Shown here: piece after piece, positions 49,191 through 62,370 of the stretch | Layout of the letters: the number at the start of each line of letters is the position of its first letter | Numbering within the stretch: the stretch's first letter is position 1 | NCBI GenBank assembly: GCA_910578085.1 | Contig: CAJTPM010000022.1 | Span: forward strand, 1 to 64,000 | Origin: an uncultured Lachnospiraceae bacterium | GTDB lineage: Bacteria > Bacillota > Clostridia > Lachnospirales > Lachnospiraceae | Length of the DNA stretch: 64,000 bases | Reading direction: 5' to 3' | Notes under the pieces: generated by a model | Databases searched by the model: none | Seen by the model: the letters and a program-made list of their open reading frames with translations, nothing else | What the model was told of the DNA's origin: nothing | Position numbers and translations under genes: made by a program

Positions 49191-50594
49191 ATGAAAAAGA
49201 TACTCAGTATCTTGCTTGCAGCAGTGTTGACAATGTCCATGCTGGCTGGCTGTGGTAACAGCACACCGGATACGCCTGCAGAAGAACCTGCACCGGCTGA
49301 GACAGAGGCACCGGCGGAAGAGCCCGCTGAAGAACCTGCGGAAGAAGCGGAAGCGCCTGCAGAAGGTGCAACCATCACTGTAGCGGCGATCGAGACCGCA
49401 TACGGCAGCGATATGTGGAAAGAGGTCTGCGATGCTTTCACAGCGCAGACTGGCATTGCGGTTGAGCTGATCACAGATAAGAATCTGGAAGATGTGATCG
49501 GACCGTCCATGCAGGCAGGAGAATTCCCGGATGTGATTCATCTGGCAACGGGCCGTGAAAAGGCTCTGACAGAAACTTTTATCAAGGACCAGAATCTTGT
49601 GGACCTCACGGATGTACTGTCCATGACAGTTCCCGGCGAAGATAAGAAAGTCAGCGACAAGATTGCAGGCGGCTTTACAGAGACAAGTCTGACAAATCCT
49701 TACGGCGACGGCAAGACATATCTTGCTCCGATGTTCTATTCACCCTGTGGACTGTTCTATAACGCAGGCCTGTTTGAAGAAAAAGGCTGGAGCGTACCCA
49801 CAACATGGGATGAGATGTGGGAACTGGGCGACAAGGCGAAAGCGGAAGGCATCTCCCTGTTTACATATCCTACCACGGGTTACTTTGACGCATTCTTCTA
49901 TGCGCTGATGTATTCAGCTGGGGGAGCGGATTTCTTTACAAAGGCTACCAACTATGAAGAAGGTATCTGGGATACACCGGAAGCACAGACCTGTTTCGAT
50001 ATCGTGGCAAAACTTGCAGAGTACACTGAGCCCACAACACCGGCGCAGGCTAACGATCAGGATTTCACAAAGAACCAGCAGTTAGTTCTGGACAACAAAG
50101 CGCTGTTTATGCCTAACGGCACATGGATCGTAGGCGAGATGGCGGAAGCGCCGAGAGCAGATGGTTTTAAATGGGGTATGACAGCTCTTCCGGCTATCAA
50201 GGCAGGCGGCGACGGCTACAGCTACACATGGTTTGAGCAGGCATGGATTCCGGCTGGCGCAGCAAATCAGGATGCTGCTAAACAGTTCGTTGCATTCCTT
50301 TACAGCGACGCAGCCTGTGAGGCATTTGCAAAAGCAGGTGCAATCCAGCCCGTACTGAACATCGCAGAGAAATTAGAAGGCGATAATCAGATGTTCTATG
50401 CGATCTATGACAACGGCGCAAAAGCAGCTATGGGTAACTTTGCAGCATACGATGGCCAGGTGATCACAGTGACCAATCGTGAAGTTTGGTTTGATCCCGT
50501 AAATTCTATGGTATCCGGCAATATGACAAAAGATGACTGGATCGCAGGAATCAAGGAGTACAACGATCAGATGCGCGAAAATCTGGTACAGTAA
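49191..50594 (+). CDS. ABC sugar-binding lipoprotein (GNB/LNB-type importer)
   Basis: The 467-residue extracytoplasmic binding protein: signal peptide ending MLAGC (lipobox), a Pro/Glu/Ala-rich linker (about 25-60), then a family 1-type fold (MFYSPCGLFYNAGLFEEKGW, AWIPAGAANQDAAKQFVAF). With two permeases downstream and a GH112 phosphorylase in the same locus, galacto-N-biose/lacto-N-biose is the probable ligand. No ATPase is encoded here, so a shared MsmK-type ATPase is likely. Confidence 0.88.
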   Translation: MKKILSILLAAVLTMSMLAGCGNSTPDTPAEEPAPAETEAPAEEPAEEPAEEAEAPAEGATITVAAIETAYGSDMWKEVCDAFTAQTGIAVELITDKNLEDVIGPSMQAGEFPDVIHLATGREKALTETFIKDQNLVDLTDVLSMTVPGEDKKVSDKIAGGFTETSLTNPYGDGKTYLAPMFYSPCGLFYNAGLFEEKGWSVPTTWDEMWELGDKAKAEGISLFTYPTTGYFDAFFYALMYSAGGADFFTKATNYEEGIWDTPEAQTCFDIVAKLAEYTEPTTPAQANDQDFTKNQQLVLDNKALFMPNGTWIVGEMAEAPRADGFKWGMTALPAIKAGGDGYSYTWFEQAWIPAGAANQDAAKQFVAFLYSDAACEAFAKAGAIQPVLNIAEKLEGDNQMFYAIYDNGAKAAMGNFAAYDGQVITVTNREVWFDPVNSMVSGNMTKDDWIAGIKEYNDQMRENLVQ

Positions 50595-50697
50595 CAAGAG
50601 AAAGCATCGAGACGATAGTTGAGATGGTACAGTAACAAGCCAGGGGAAGTAGAAAGTTTGTGGGGCATCTTTCTACAGATGGGAAAAGTGAATGAGG

Positions 50698-50737
50698 AAA
50701 CGGCGGTAGCAGCAGGCTGCTCACCGCCGTTTTTTTA
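50698..50737 (+). terminator. Intra-operon terminator after binding protein
   Basis: AAACGGCGGT pairs with ACCGCCGTTT, with an inner AGCAG/CTGCT stem, then a T run. It would give more binding protein than permease. Confidence 0.8.
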
Positions 50738-50757
50738 AAAAGGAGGTGTTTCGTTTC

Positions 50758-51645
50758 ATGAAAAAGCGATCAGGCCGAAACGGGTTTATATTTCTTTGTG
50801 CGGCGCCGGCAGTGATCCTGTTTACGGTTTTTATGGTAATTCCTACGATTAATGTGTTCAGAATGTCCCTGTTTAAACGCAGCGCCTATTCTCCGACGGA
50901 AGATTTTGTAGGGTTAGATAATTTCACGAAACTGTTTAAGGACGCAAACTTTATCCGTTCCATGCAGAATACGATTCTGCTGATTGTGGTAGTGACGATC
51001 ATTACGTTTGGTTTTGCTCTGGTATTTGCGGCGATTCTGACAAGAGAGAAAATCAAGGGACAGAATTTTTTCCGGGTGATTTTCTATATCCCAAATATTT
51101 TGTCGGTAGTTGTCATTTCCGCTATCTTCAGTGCGATCTATGATACGAACAATGGTACGTTAAATAATCTGCTGTCTCTGTTTTCAAGGGAGAAGGTGGC
51201 GATCCTCTGGAAAGGGGAGGATATGGTTATGACCAGTCTGATCATCGCCATGATCTGGCAGGCCATCGGTTATTATATGGTAATGTACATGGCTTCCATG
51301 GCCAGCATACCGGTGAGTCTGTATGAGAGTACCAGTCTGGACGGCGCCGGACGGATCACACAGTTTTTCCAGATCACTCTGCCGCTTATCTGGACTAACA
51401 TTCGTACGACGTTAACTTTCTTTATCATCAGTACGATCAATATGGCGTTTCTGTTTGTAAAGGCCATGACTTCCGGCGGGCCAAACGGCGCTTCGGAGGT
51501 GGCGCTTTCCTATATGTATAAGCAGGCGTATACGAATTCCTCCTACGGATATGGAATGGCGATCGGGGCTCTGGTGTTCCTGTTCTCCTTTGCTCTGTCA
51601 GCGCTTGTCAATGCGGTTACAAAACGGGAACCGTTAGAATTTTAA
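50758..51645 (+). CDS. ABC sugar transporter permease 1 (MalF-like)
   Basis: The 295-residue protein has six predicted helices and the permease EAA-type loop (YESTSLDGAGRITQFFQITL). ATG 50758 is set by AGGAGGT ten bases upstream; the in-frame GTG at 50746 overlaps that site. Paired with the permease at 51658. Confidence 0.9.
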   Translation: MKKRSGRNGFIFLCAAPAVILFTVFMVIPTINVFRMSLFKRSAYSPTEDFVGLDNFTKLFKDANFIRSMQNTILLIVVVTIITFGFALVFAAILTREKIKGQNFFRVIFYIPNILSVVVISAIFSAIYDTNNGTLNNLLSLFSREKVAILWKGEDMVMTSLIIAMIWQAIGYYMVMYMASMASIPVSLYESTSLDGAGRITQFFQITLPLIWTNIRTTLTFFIISTINMAFLFVKAMTSGGPNGASEVALSYMYKQAYTNSSYGYGMAIGALVFLFSFALSALVNAVTKREPLEF

Positions 51646-51657
51646 GGAGGGCAGGCA

Positions 51658-52545
51658 ATGGAAAGGACGAAAAAATCATCGGCCGACAGGCTGTACAAAA
51701 TATTTATTTATGTGGCGCTTATCACACTGGCCGTTACGATCATTATTCCGGTGGCTTGGGTGTTTATGGCTTCCATCAAGGAAAACAGCGAATTCTACGG
51801 CAACCCCTGGGCGATGCCGGCAGGCTTCTATATTCAGAATTTCGCAGATGCCTGGGGTAAGGCCAGAATGGGCGAGTACATGTTTAACTCAGTGGTTGTC
51901 ACGGCGCTTGCTCTTGTGATCCTTCTGGTGGTGGCGCTTCCGGCGGCTTATGTGCTGTCCCGTTTTGAATTTAAGGGAAGAAAGTTTTTAAATGTGGCGT
52001 TTATGGGAGGATTGTTTATCAATGTAAACTATATTGTGGTGCCGATCTTTTTGATGTTAGTGGACGGTGACAAGCTGTTGAAAAATTCTTTCGGGGGCGG
52101 ATTCTTTTTGAATAACATCGTTGTGCTGGCAGTGGTCTATGCTTCTACGGCGCTGCCCTTTACGATCTATCTGCTTTCGGGCTACTTTGCAACCCTGGCC
52201 CACGATTATGAGGAGGCGGCCTATATTGATGGTGCGGGTTACGGTACGACAATGTTAAAGATCATCTTTCCGATGGCACAGCCTTCGATCATTACGGTGA
52301 TTCTGTTTAACTTCCTTTCCTTCTGGAATGAGTATATTATCGCGATGACGTTATTGAGCGATCCGAAGGGAAGCAAGACGCTGCCGGTGGGCCTGATGCA
52401 GCTTACACAGGCGCAGCAGTCAGCGGCCCAGTATGGCCAGCTCTATGCAGGCCTGGTACTGGTCATGCTGCCGACATTGATTCTTTATATCTGTGTACAG
52501 AAGAAGCTGACACAGGGTATGACACTTGGCGGTCTGAAAGGGTAA
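51658..52545 (+). CDS. ABC sugar transporter permease 2 (MalG-like)
   Basis: The 295-residue, six-helix permease with the EAA loop (YEEAAYIDGAGYGTTMLKII). Twelve bases after the first permease, with AAGGAGGGCAGGC as ribosome site. Forms the heterodimeric channel. Confidence 0.9.
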   Translation: MERTKKSSADRLYKIFIYVALITLAVTIIIPVAWVFMASIKENSEFYGNPWAMPAGFYIQNFADAWGKARMGEYMFNSVVVTALALVILLVVALPAAYVLSRFEFKGRKFLNVAFMGGLFINVNYIVVPIFLMLVDGDKLLKNSFGGGFFLNNIVVLAVVYASTALPFTIYLLSGYFATLAHDYEEAAYIDGAGYGTTMLKIIFPMAQPSIITVILFNFLSFWNEYIIAMTLLSDPKGSKTLPVGLMQLTQAQQSAAQYGQLYAGLVLVMLPTLILYICVQKKLTQGMTLGGLKG

Positions 52546-52554
52546 GGTGAGAGC

Positions 52555-52752
52555 ATGAATTTTTGGAAAGAGCATATGAGTCTGCGGCTTGGAATCATCA
52601 CAGCGTTTTTTGTGGTTGGGCTTATACTGGTAATGGTGGGCTGGAAGATGACAGGGAAACTTATCGGGCTTGGCATTATGCTGATTGGTTTGGTATTGCT
52701 TCTGGCAGCCCTTATGATTTATAATAAACCTTTCGAGGATCCAAAACGTTAG
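52555..52752 (+). CDS. Two-helix small membrane protein in importer operon (65 aa)
   Basis: Residues 11-27 and 33-56 are hydrophobic (GIITAFFVVGLILVMVGW, LIGLGIMLIGLVLLLAALMIY). It lies 9 nt after permease 2 and before the phosphorylase, so it belongs to the operon and may assist the transporter. Family not recognised with certainty. Confidence 0.65.
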   Translation: MNFWKEHMSLRLGIITAFFVVGLILVMVGWKMTGKLIGLGIMLIGLVLLLAALMIYNKPFEDPKR

Positions 52753-52765
52753 TCTGGATAAAAAG

Positions 52766-52798
52766 CCCGGCCGGACCATGCTGTGTCCCGGCCGGGAC
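52766..52798. other. GC-rich intergenic hairpin
   Basis: CCCGGCCGG pairs with CCGGCCGGG across about 12 nt with no T tract. More likely an mRNA-stabilising or processing hairpin than a terminator. Confidence 0.5.
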
Positions 52799-52824
52799 AA
52801 ATAAATTTACCGAGGTAGTGCAGA

Positions 52825-54996
52825 ATGACTGAAAAAATAGAAAACAGAGGACGGGTTACGATTCCTACGGATGTGGATGTGGTGCCGGAAACCCTGGAAC
52901 TGCTTGCCCGTTTCGGAGCGGATGCCATCCGGGACTGTGACGGCACGGATTACCCGGAAGCGTTGAAAGTGGTAGATGCAAAAGTGTATTCTACCTACTA
53001 TACGACCAGAAAAGACAATGCCTGGGCAAAGGCAAACCCGGATGAAGTACAGCAGTGCTATATCATGACCGGGTTTTATATGGCGAAAGAAGAACCCTTA
53101 AAGATTCCGCTGATGAAAGGGATCAGCAACGAACTTCTGATGGTTAATACCCGGGATGACAGGAAACGCTGGTGGGAAGTGATGGACAGAAGTCTCGGAA
53201 CACCTGTGTCTGTGGAGGAGTGGGAGTATGAGGAGGAAAACGGCTGTGTGATCCTGAAAGAGCCTGTGCCCTGGCATGAATATACGGTGAGCTTCCTCGC
53301 TTATCTGATCTGGGATCCGGTTCATATGTACAATGCGGTGGTCAATGACTGGCAGGGGGTGGAACATCAGATCACCTTTGACGTGCGTCAGCCCAAAACC
53401 CATGCCCATACGCTTTCGCGTCTGCGCAGGTTTGTGGAAGAACACCCTTATGTGGATGTGATTCGTTATACTACATTTTTTCATCAGTTTACCCTGATCT
53501 TTGATGAACTGAAACGGGAAAAATATGTGGACTGGTACGGGTATTCCGCATCGGTTTCCCCTTATATACTGGAAAAGTTTGAAAAGGAAGCCGGGTATCC
53601 TTTCCGACCGGAGTATATCATCGACCAGGGGTATTATAATAATCAGTACCGGGAACCCAGCCGGGAGTATAAGGATTTTATGGCATTTCAGCGCCGTGAG
53701 GTGGCGGCGTTTGTGAAGGAGATCGTGGATCTCACCCATGAACTGGGAAAAGAGGCGATGATGTTTCTCGGGGATCACTGGATCGGCACGGAACCTTTTA
53801 TGGAAGAGTTCAGGAATACGGGAGTGGATGCGGTGGTAGGGTCTGTGGGGAACGGATCTACACTGCGACTGATCTCAGATATTTCGGGTGTGAAATACAC
53901 GGAGGGGCGTTTTCTGCCGTACTTTTTCCCTGATACGTTCCGTGAGGGCGGGGATCCGGTGAAGGAGGCAAAAGAAAACTGGGTGACGGCACGCAGAGCG
54001 ATCCTGCGCAAACCCATCGATCGGATCGGCTACGGCGGTTATCTGAAGCTGGCCTGTCAGTTTCCGGAGTTTATAGAGTACGTGGAAAGTGTATGCAGGG
54101 AGTTCAGGGAGCTCTATGAGAACATTCAGGGTACGGAGGGTTACTGTCAGAAAAAGGTGGCGGTACTGAACTGCTGGGGAAAGATGCGTTCCTGGGGCTG
54201 TCATATGGTGCACCATGCGCTGTATCAGAAGCAGAATTACAGCTATGCCGGAGTGATCGAGGCGCTGTCCGGGGCGCCCTTTGAGGTAGTATTTTTGTCT
54301 TTTGACGATATCAGGGAAAACCCGGCCTGCCTGGAGGATGTCGATGTGCTGCTTAATGTGGGGGACGGCGACACAGCCCATACCGGAGGAGCGGTCTGGG
54401 AGGATGCGGCTGTTTCGTCGGCGTTACGGCGTTTTATTTATGAGGGCGGCGGCTTTATCGGTGTGGGAGAACCTTCGGGCCATCAGTATCAGGGACATTT
54501 TATACAGCTGGCGCAGGCCCTCGGCGTGGAAAAAGAGACAGGATATACGCTGGGATATGATAAATATAATTGGGAAGAACACAGAGATCATTTTATACTG
54601 GAAGACTGCCCGGGGGAAGTGGATTTCGGCGAGGGAAAGAAAAACATGTATGCCCTGGAGGGGGCGAAGATCCTGGTGCAGCGGGAGAAGGAAGTGCAGA
54701 TGGCGGTGAATGAATACGGGAAAGGCCGCTGCGTCTATCTTTCCGGACTGCCCTACAGCTTTGAGAACAGCAGGATCCTGTACCGGGCGGTGCTTTGGAG
54801 CAGTCACAGCGAAGGGCAGCTTACGCAGTGGTTTTCGGACAATTACAACGTGGATGTCCATGCCTATGTGAAGAACGGGAAATTCTGCGTGGTCAATAAT
54901 ACCTATGAGCCCCAGAGTACTGTGGTGTATAAGGGGGACGGGGAAAGCTTTTTACTTGACTTGCAGGCAGGTGAGATCAGGTGGTATGAGGTGTAA
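52825..54996 (+). CDS. lnpA: 1,3-beta-galactosyl-N-acetylhexosamine phosphorylase (GH112)
   Basis: The 723-residue enzyme phosphorolyses galacto-N-biose/lacto-N-biose to Gal-1-phosphate and GalNAc or GlcNAc. FLGDHWIGTEPF contains the putative general acid Asp (residue 317), and DCDGTDYPE and GVGEPSGHQYQG are family-typical. Full length and intracellular (no signal). Works with the importer upstream and NahK downstream in mucin or milk-glycan use. Confidence 0.95.
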   Translation: MTEKIENRGRVTIPTDVDVVPETLELLARFGADAIRDCDGTDYPEALKVVDAKVYSTYYTTRKDNAWAKANPDEVQQCYIMTGFYMAKEEPLKIPLMKGISNELLMVNTRDDRKRWWEVMDRSLGTPVSVEEWEYEEENGCVILKEPVPWHEYTVSFLAYLIWDPVHMYNAVVNDWQGVEHQITFDVRQPKTHAHTLSRLRRFVEEHPYVDVIRYTTFFHQFTLIFDELKREKYVDWYGYSASVSPYILEKFEKEAGYPFRPEYIIDQGYYNNQYREPSREYKDFMAFQRREVAAFVKEIVDLTHELGKEAMMFLGDHWIGTEPFMEEFRNTGVDAVVGSVGNGSTLRLISDISGVKYTEGRFLPYFFPDTFREGGDPVKEAKENWVTARRAILRKPIDRIGYGGYLKLACQFPEFIEYVESVCREFRELYENIQGTEGYCQKKVAVLNCWGKMRSWGCHMVHHALYQKQNYSYAGVIEALSGAPFEVVFLSFDDIRENPACLEDVDVLLNVGDGDTAHTGGAVWEDAAVSSALRRFIYEGGGFIGVGEPSGHQYQGHFIQLAQALGVEKETGYTLGYDKYNWEEHRDHFILEDCPGEVDFGEGKKNMYALEGAKILVQREKEVQMAVNEYGKGRCVYLSGLPYSFENSRILYRAVLWSSHSEGQLTQWFSDNYNVDVHAYVKNGKFCVVNNTYEPQSTVVYKGDGESFLLDLQAGEIRWYEV

Positions 54997-58392
<3,396 letters not shown>

Positions 58393-58434
58393 GAGATATG
58401 ACAGAACAACAGGAAGAAAAGAGAGGGAGAGAAG

Positions 58435-59553
58435 ATGGGAAGAGATGAGAGAGAAGTTTTACGGATCGCAGAGCAGTTTGAGACGGAAGGGATCATAGAG
58501 AGTGTGTCGGCCCACGGAAACGGGCATATCAACGATACCTATCTGGTAACATGCAGGGCATCGGATGGATATAAGAGATATATTTTACAGCGCATCAACC
58601 ATGAGATTTTCAAAAAACCCCGGGAGGTGATGGAAAATGTGCTGGGTGTTACGGAGTTTTTGCAGGGAAAGATCGCGGAAAACGGGGGGGATCCGGAGAG
58701 GGAGACGATGCATGTGGTGCCGGCAAAAGATAAGGCGCCCTGTCGGAAACAGGAGGACGGCACATACTGGCGGATGTACCGGTTTATTGAAAACGCCACC
58801 AGTTATGATGCTGTGAAGGAGCCGAAAGATTTTTATGAGAGTGCCCTGGCATTCGGGCATTTTCAGAAAATGCTGGCAGATTATCCGGCGAAAGAACTCT
58901 TTGAGACGATTCCCGATTTTCACAATACGGTAAAGCGGTTTGATGCTTTCAAAAAAGCGGTAAAAGAGGATGTGATGCACCGGGCGGCGGGTGTGCAGGG
59001 GGAGATCCGGTTTATTCTGGACAGAGAAAAGGACTGCCATGCGATCTGTGATCTGCTGGCTGCCGGGGAGATACCGTTACGGGTTACCCACAATGATACA
59101 AAGTTAAATAATATTATGATAGATAATGAGACGGGAAAAGGCATCTGCATTATTGATCTGGATACGGTGATGCCGGGGAGCGCTCTGTATGACTTCGGAG
59201 ATGCCATCCGTTTCGGCGCCTGCACGGGAGCGGAGGATGAGCCGGATCTGTCGAAAATATCCTGCGATCTGGAACTGTTTGAGGTTTACACAAAGGGTTA
59301 TATAGAGGGCTGTGGCGGCGCTCTGACACAGACTGAGATCCGTATGCTGCCCATGGGAGCGAAAGTGATCACGTTGGAACAGGGGATCCGGTTTCTGACC
59401 GATTATCTGGAGGGAGATCACTACTATAAGACGGAGCGCCCGGGACAGAATCTGGACCGCACAAGAACCCAGCTTAAGATGGTGAAAGACATGGAAGAGA
59501 AATGGGGAGAGATGGAGAGAATCGTGGAAAACTGCGGAGAAATCCGGGCTTAA
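58435..59553 (+). CDS. nahK: N-acetylhexosamine 1-kinase
   Basis: The 372-residue APH-fold kinase: GNGHINDTYLV (nucleotide loop), VTHNDTKLNNIMID (catalytic HND) and IIDLDTVMPG (metal-binding DLD). Phosphorylates GlcNAc/GalNAc released by the GH112 enzyme at C1, feeding UDP-sugar and amino-sugar metabolism. 42 nt after the GH2 gene, so same operon. Confidence 0.92.
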   Translation: MGRDEREVLRIAEQFETEGIIESVSAHGNGHINDTYLVTCRASDGYKRYILQRINHEIFKKPREVMENVLGVTEFLQGKIAENGGDPERETMHVVPAKDKAPCRKQEDGTYWRMYRFIENATSYDAVKEPKDFYESALAFGHFQKMLADYPAKELFETIPDFHNTVKRFDAFKKAVKEDVMHRAAGVQGEIRFILDREKDCHAICDLLAAGEIPLRVTHNDTKLNNIMIDNETGKGICIIDLDTVMPGSALYDFGDAIRFGACTGAEDEPDLSKISCDLELFEVYTKGYIEGCGGALTQTEIRMLPMGAKVITLEQGIRFLTDYLEGDHYYKTERPGQNLDRTRTQLKMVKDMEEKWGEMERIVENCGEIRA

Positions 59554-59573
59554 CTACATGATTGAAAAACAGG

Positions 59574-59607
59574 AAAGGGGCTGTCGGAAAATAGATAGCC
59601 CCTTTTT
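59574..59607 (+). terminator. Terminator of glycan operon
   Basis: AAAGGGGCT pairs with AGCCCCTTT, loop of 14 nt, T run. Confidence 0.85.
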
Positions 59608-59754
59608 GCGCAAGTCCGCAAAAAGATATATTAAGTTCTCACTTAACACAAAGCCATGAAATACAGGGAAACGTATGAAATGGAGGAGAAAAGGATATAG
59701 GGATAAAGCAAGGTATTTCCGGCTGGCGGCACCCGCTCAGCCGGATTATTTTTC

Positions 59755-59783
59755 TTGCATATCTGCGGTATTCATGGTACGAT
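59755..59783 (+). promoter_or_regulatory. Promoter for hom operon
   Basis: TTGCAT (59755-59760), 17 nt, TACGAT (59778-59783) preceded by TGG (extended -10). The ATG is 58 nt further on. Confidence 0.6.
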
Positions 59784-59840
59784 AAAAACCGCGATGAAAA
59801 ATATTAAGAAAAAAGAATACAGAAAGGCGTGGTCATTGCT

Positions 59841-61055
59841 ATGATAGAAGCGGCAATATACGGATACGGAAATATCGGCAGCGGAGTAGTGGAAGTCATT
59901 GAAAAAAATCAGGACAGAATCGCGAAGGCAGTCGGCCAGGGCGTGCATGTAAAGTATGTGCTGGATCTGCGTAATTTTGAGGGCGATCCGATACAGGAAA
60001 AGGTGGTGCATGACGTGGATATTATCGTGAATGATCCGGAGATAAAGATCGTCTGCGAGACCATGGGGGGCAACGAACCCGCTTTCACATTCACAAAAAA
60101 AGCGCTGCTTGCGGGAAAGAGCGTCTGTACTTCCAATAAGGAACTGGTGGCAAACCACGGTGCGGAGTTAATTCAGATCGCGAAAGAGCATCACTGTAAT
60201 TATTTTTTTGAGGCCAGTGTGGGAGGCGGGATCCCTGTGATTCGGACCATCAACAACGCCCTGAAGCAGGAAACGATTCTGAATATCAGCGGTATCGTGA
60301 ATGGTACGACGAATTATATTCTGACGAAGATGGAAAAGGAAGGAGCCGCTTTTGAGGATGTGCTGAAGGAGGCGCAGGAATTGGGGTTTGCGGAACGGAA
60401 TCCGGAGGCTGATGTGGAGGGGTATGACGCCTGCAGAAAGATCGCCATCCTTTCTTCCCTGATGAGTGGGAAGACCGTGGACTATCAGGATATTGATACG
60501 GAAGGCATTACGAAACTGTCGGCGGAAGATTTTCTCTATGGGAAAAAGATGGGGAAGACCGTGAAACTGTTGGCTATGAGCAAGCTGACAGAGAACGGCT
60601 ATCTTGCCCAGGTGTCTCCGGTGTTGATCGGGCAGGAGAATCCGCTTTATAGTGTGAACGGTGTGTTTAATGCCATTTTAATAGAAGGTAATACGCTGGG
60701 AAATACCATGTATTACGGCAGCGGCGCCGGGAAGCTCCCTACAGCCAGCGCAGTGGTGGCGGATGTGGTGGAAGCGGCGCGGTTTTCTGGAAGTCATCTG
60801 CCCATAGACTGGAGTGAGGAGAAAGTCACGTTAGCCGCGCTTTCCGCCTCGAAGAGACGTTTCTTTGTACGGCTTGACAGAAATCAGGTATCAGAGGCCA
60901 TGGCAGCGGAAGCCTTCGGCATCGGCAGGGTGGTATGTCTGGAGGAGCTGCCTGAGGAGTACGGCTATATTACGTCTGTGATGGGTGAGGGAGAGTTTGC
61001 GGAGAAATTTGAAAACATGGCCGGAGCGATCTCCCGTATTCGGATTGAGGAGTAA
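59841..61055 (+). CDS. hom: Homoserine dehydrogenase
   Basis: The 404-residue enzyme reduces aspartate semialdehyde to homoserine. N-terminal Rossmann IYGYGNIGSGV, TSNKELVANHG, and NGTTNYILTKM with FAERNPEADVEGYDACRK (substrate site) identify it. Shorter than ACT-domain forms. ATG 59841 (GTG 59829 is also in frame). First gene of a threonine-branch operon. Confidence 0.93.
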   Translation: MIEAAIYGYGNIGSGVVEVIEKNQDRIAKAVGQGVHVKYVLDLRNFEGDPIQEKVVHDVDIIVNDPEIKIVCETMGGNEPAFTFTKKALLAGKSVCTSNKELVANHGAELIQIAKEHHCNYFFEASVGGGIPVIRTINNALKQETILNISGIVNGTTNYILTKMEKEGAAFEDVLKEAQELGFAERNPEADVEGYDACRKIAILSSLMSGKTVDYQDIDTEGITKLSAEDFLYGKKMGKTVKLLAMSKLTENGYLAQVSPVLIGQENPLYSVNGVFNAILIEGNTLGNTMYYGSGAGKLPTASAVVADVVEAARFSGSHLPIDWSEEKVTLAALSASKRRFFVRLDRNQVSEAMAAEAFGIGRVVCLEELPEEYGYITSVMGEGEFAEKFENMAGAISRIRIEE

Positions 61056-61081
61056 GGAATACAGAGGGAGGTCAAAGTTCC

Positions 61082-62281
61082 ATGAAATATATCGTAGTTC
61101 TGGGGGACGGTATGGCGGATGAGCCGATAGAGGCTCTTGGCGGGAAGACGCCGCTTGCCTATGCCGATACGAAAATGATGGATCAGCTCAGCAAAAAGGG
61201 CGAGGTGGGCATGGTACACACGATTCCCGACGGTATGAAGCCGGGTTCCGATACGGCGAACCTTTCGGTGCTGGGGTATGATCCAAAAAGGTATTATTCT
61301 GGGCGCTCTCCGCTTGAGGCGCTGTCCATCGGCGTACCGATGAAAGAGACGGACATTGCGATCCGGTGCAATATTGTGACGATCTCCGAGGAGGAAGAGG
61401 CGTTTGAGGATAAGATCATTATCGATCACAGTTCCGATGAGATCAGCACGGAGGACTGTGCGGTTTTATTGAGGGCTGTGCAGGAAGCGCTGCAGAATGA
61501 GACGTATCAGTTCTATGTGGGCACCAGCTACAGGCACTGTCTGATCTGGAATAGGGGAACAGTGGTGGAGCTTACGCCGCCCCACGATGTACTGGGGCAA
61601 AGGATCGGGCAGTATCTGCCTGGTGATGCGGCTTTGCGGCGTATGATGGAAGTAAGCTACGGCATTTTAAAGGATCATCCCCTGAATGTGGAGCGGAAGA
61701 AAAAAGGCTTGAACCCGGCCAACTGCTGTTGGTTCTGGGGGGCGGGGACGAAGCCGATGCTCTCCGATTTTGAGGAAAAAACCGGTAAGAAGGGACTGAT
61801 GATCTCCGCGGTGGATCTGTTAAAGGGGATCGCTGTGGGAGCCGGCATGGGCGTGGCTCATGTGGAGGGCGCAAACGGCGGCCTGCATACCAATTATGAA
61901 GGGAAGGCCCGGGCGGCGGTGGAAGGTCTGTTACACCAGGGCTATGATTTTGCCTATATCCATGTGGAAGCGCCGGATGAGATGGGACATCAGGGCAGCG
62001 TGGAGAAAAAAGTGCAGGCCATCGAATATCTGGACGACCGGGTGATCCGTCCTGTGGTGGAGGCCATGGATCAGTCCGGAGAGGATTACAGGCTGCTTAT
62101 CCTGCCGGATCATCCCACACCGATCCGCGTCAGAACCCACACGGCGGACAATGTGCCTTATCTGCTCTACGACAGCAGAAAAGACTTGCAGTCTGATAGG
62201 GGCTATCATGAGGAAGAGGCGGCAGGTGGTCCGTTTGTGGGGCAGGGATATGAATTGATCAATATTCTGTTCTCAGAATGA
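61082..62281 (+). CDS. Cofactor-independent phosphoglycerate mutase homologue (ApgM type, possible homoserine kinase)
   Basis: The 399-residue alkaline-phosphatase-superfamily protein: VVLGDGMADEPI, GSDTANLSVLGYDP (Ser nucleophile region) and ILPDHPTPIRVRTHT (metal ligands). Position between hom and aspartate kinase in Firmicutes lacking ThrB suggests it acts as homoserine kinase (ThrB2-like); that role is context inference. Confidence 0.85.
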   Translation: MKYIVVLGDGMADEPIEALGGKTPLAYADTKMMDQLSKKGEVGMVHTIPDGMKPGSDTANLSVLGYDPKRYYSGRSPLEALSIGVPMKETDIAIRCNIVTISEEEEAFEDKIIIDHSSDEISTEDCAVLLRAVQEALQNETYQFYVGTSYRHCLIWNRGTVVELTPPHDVLGQRIGQYLPGDAALRRMMEVSYGILKDHPLNVERKKKGLNPANCCWFWGAGTKPMLSDFEEKTGKKGLMISAVDLLKGIAVGAGMGVAHVEGANGGLHTNYEGKARAAVEGLLHQGYDFAYIHVEAPDEMGHQGSVEKKVQAIEYLDDRVIRPVVEAMDQSGEDYRLLILPDHPTPIRVRTHTADNVPYLLYDSRKDLQSDRGYHEEEAAGGPFVGQGYELINILFSE

Positions 62282-62370
62282 AGAGGAAGCCCTGTCGGAC
62301 AGGGCAGAATATGTGCCATAAAACTGTCGGCGGAAAACAGACTGGCGGCAGCGGAAAAGAGGAGTGAATT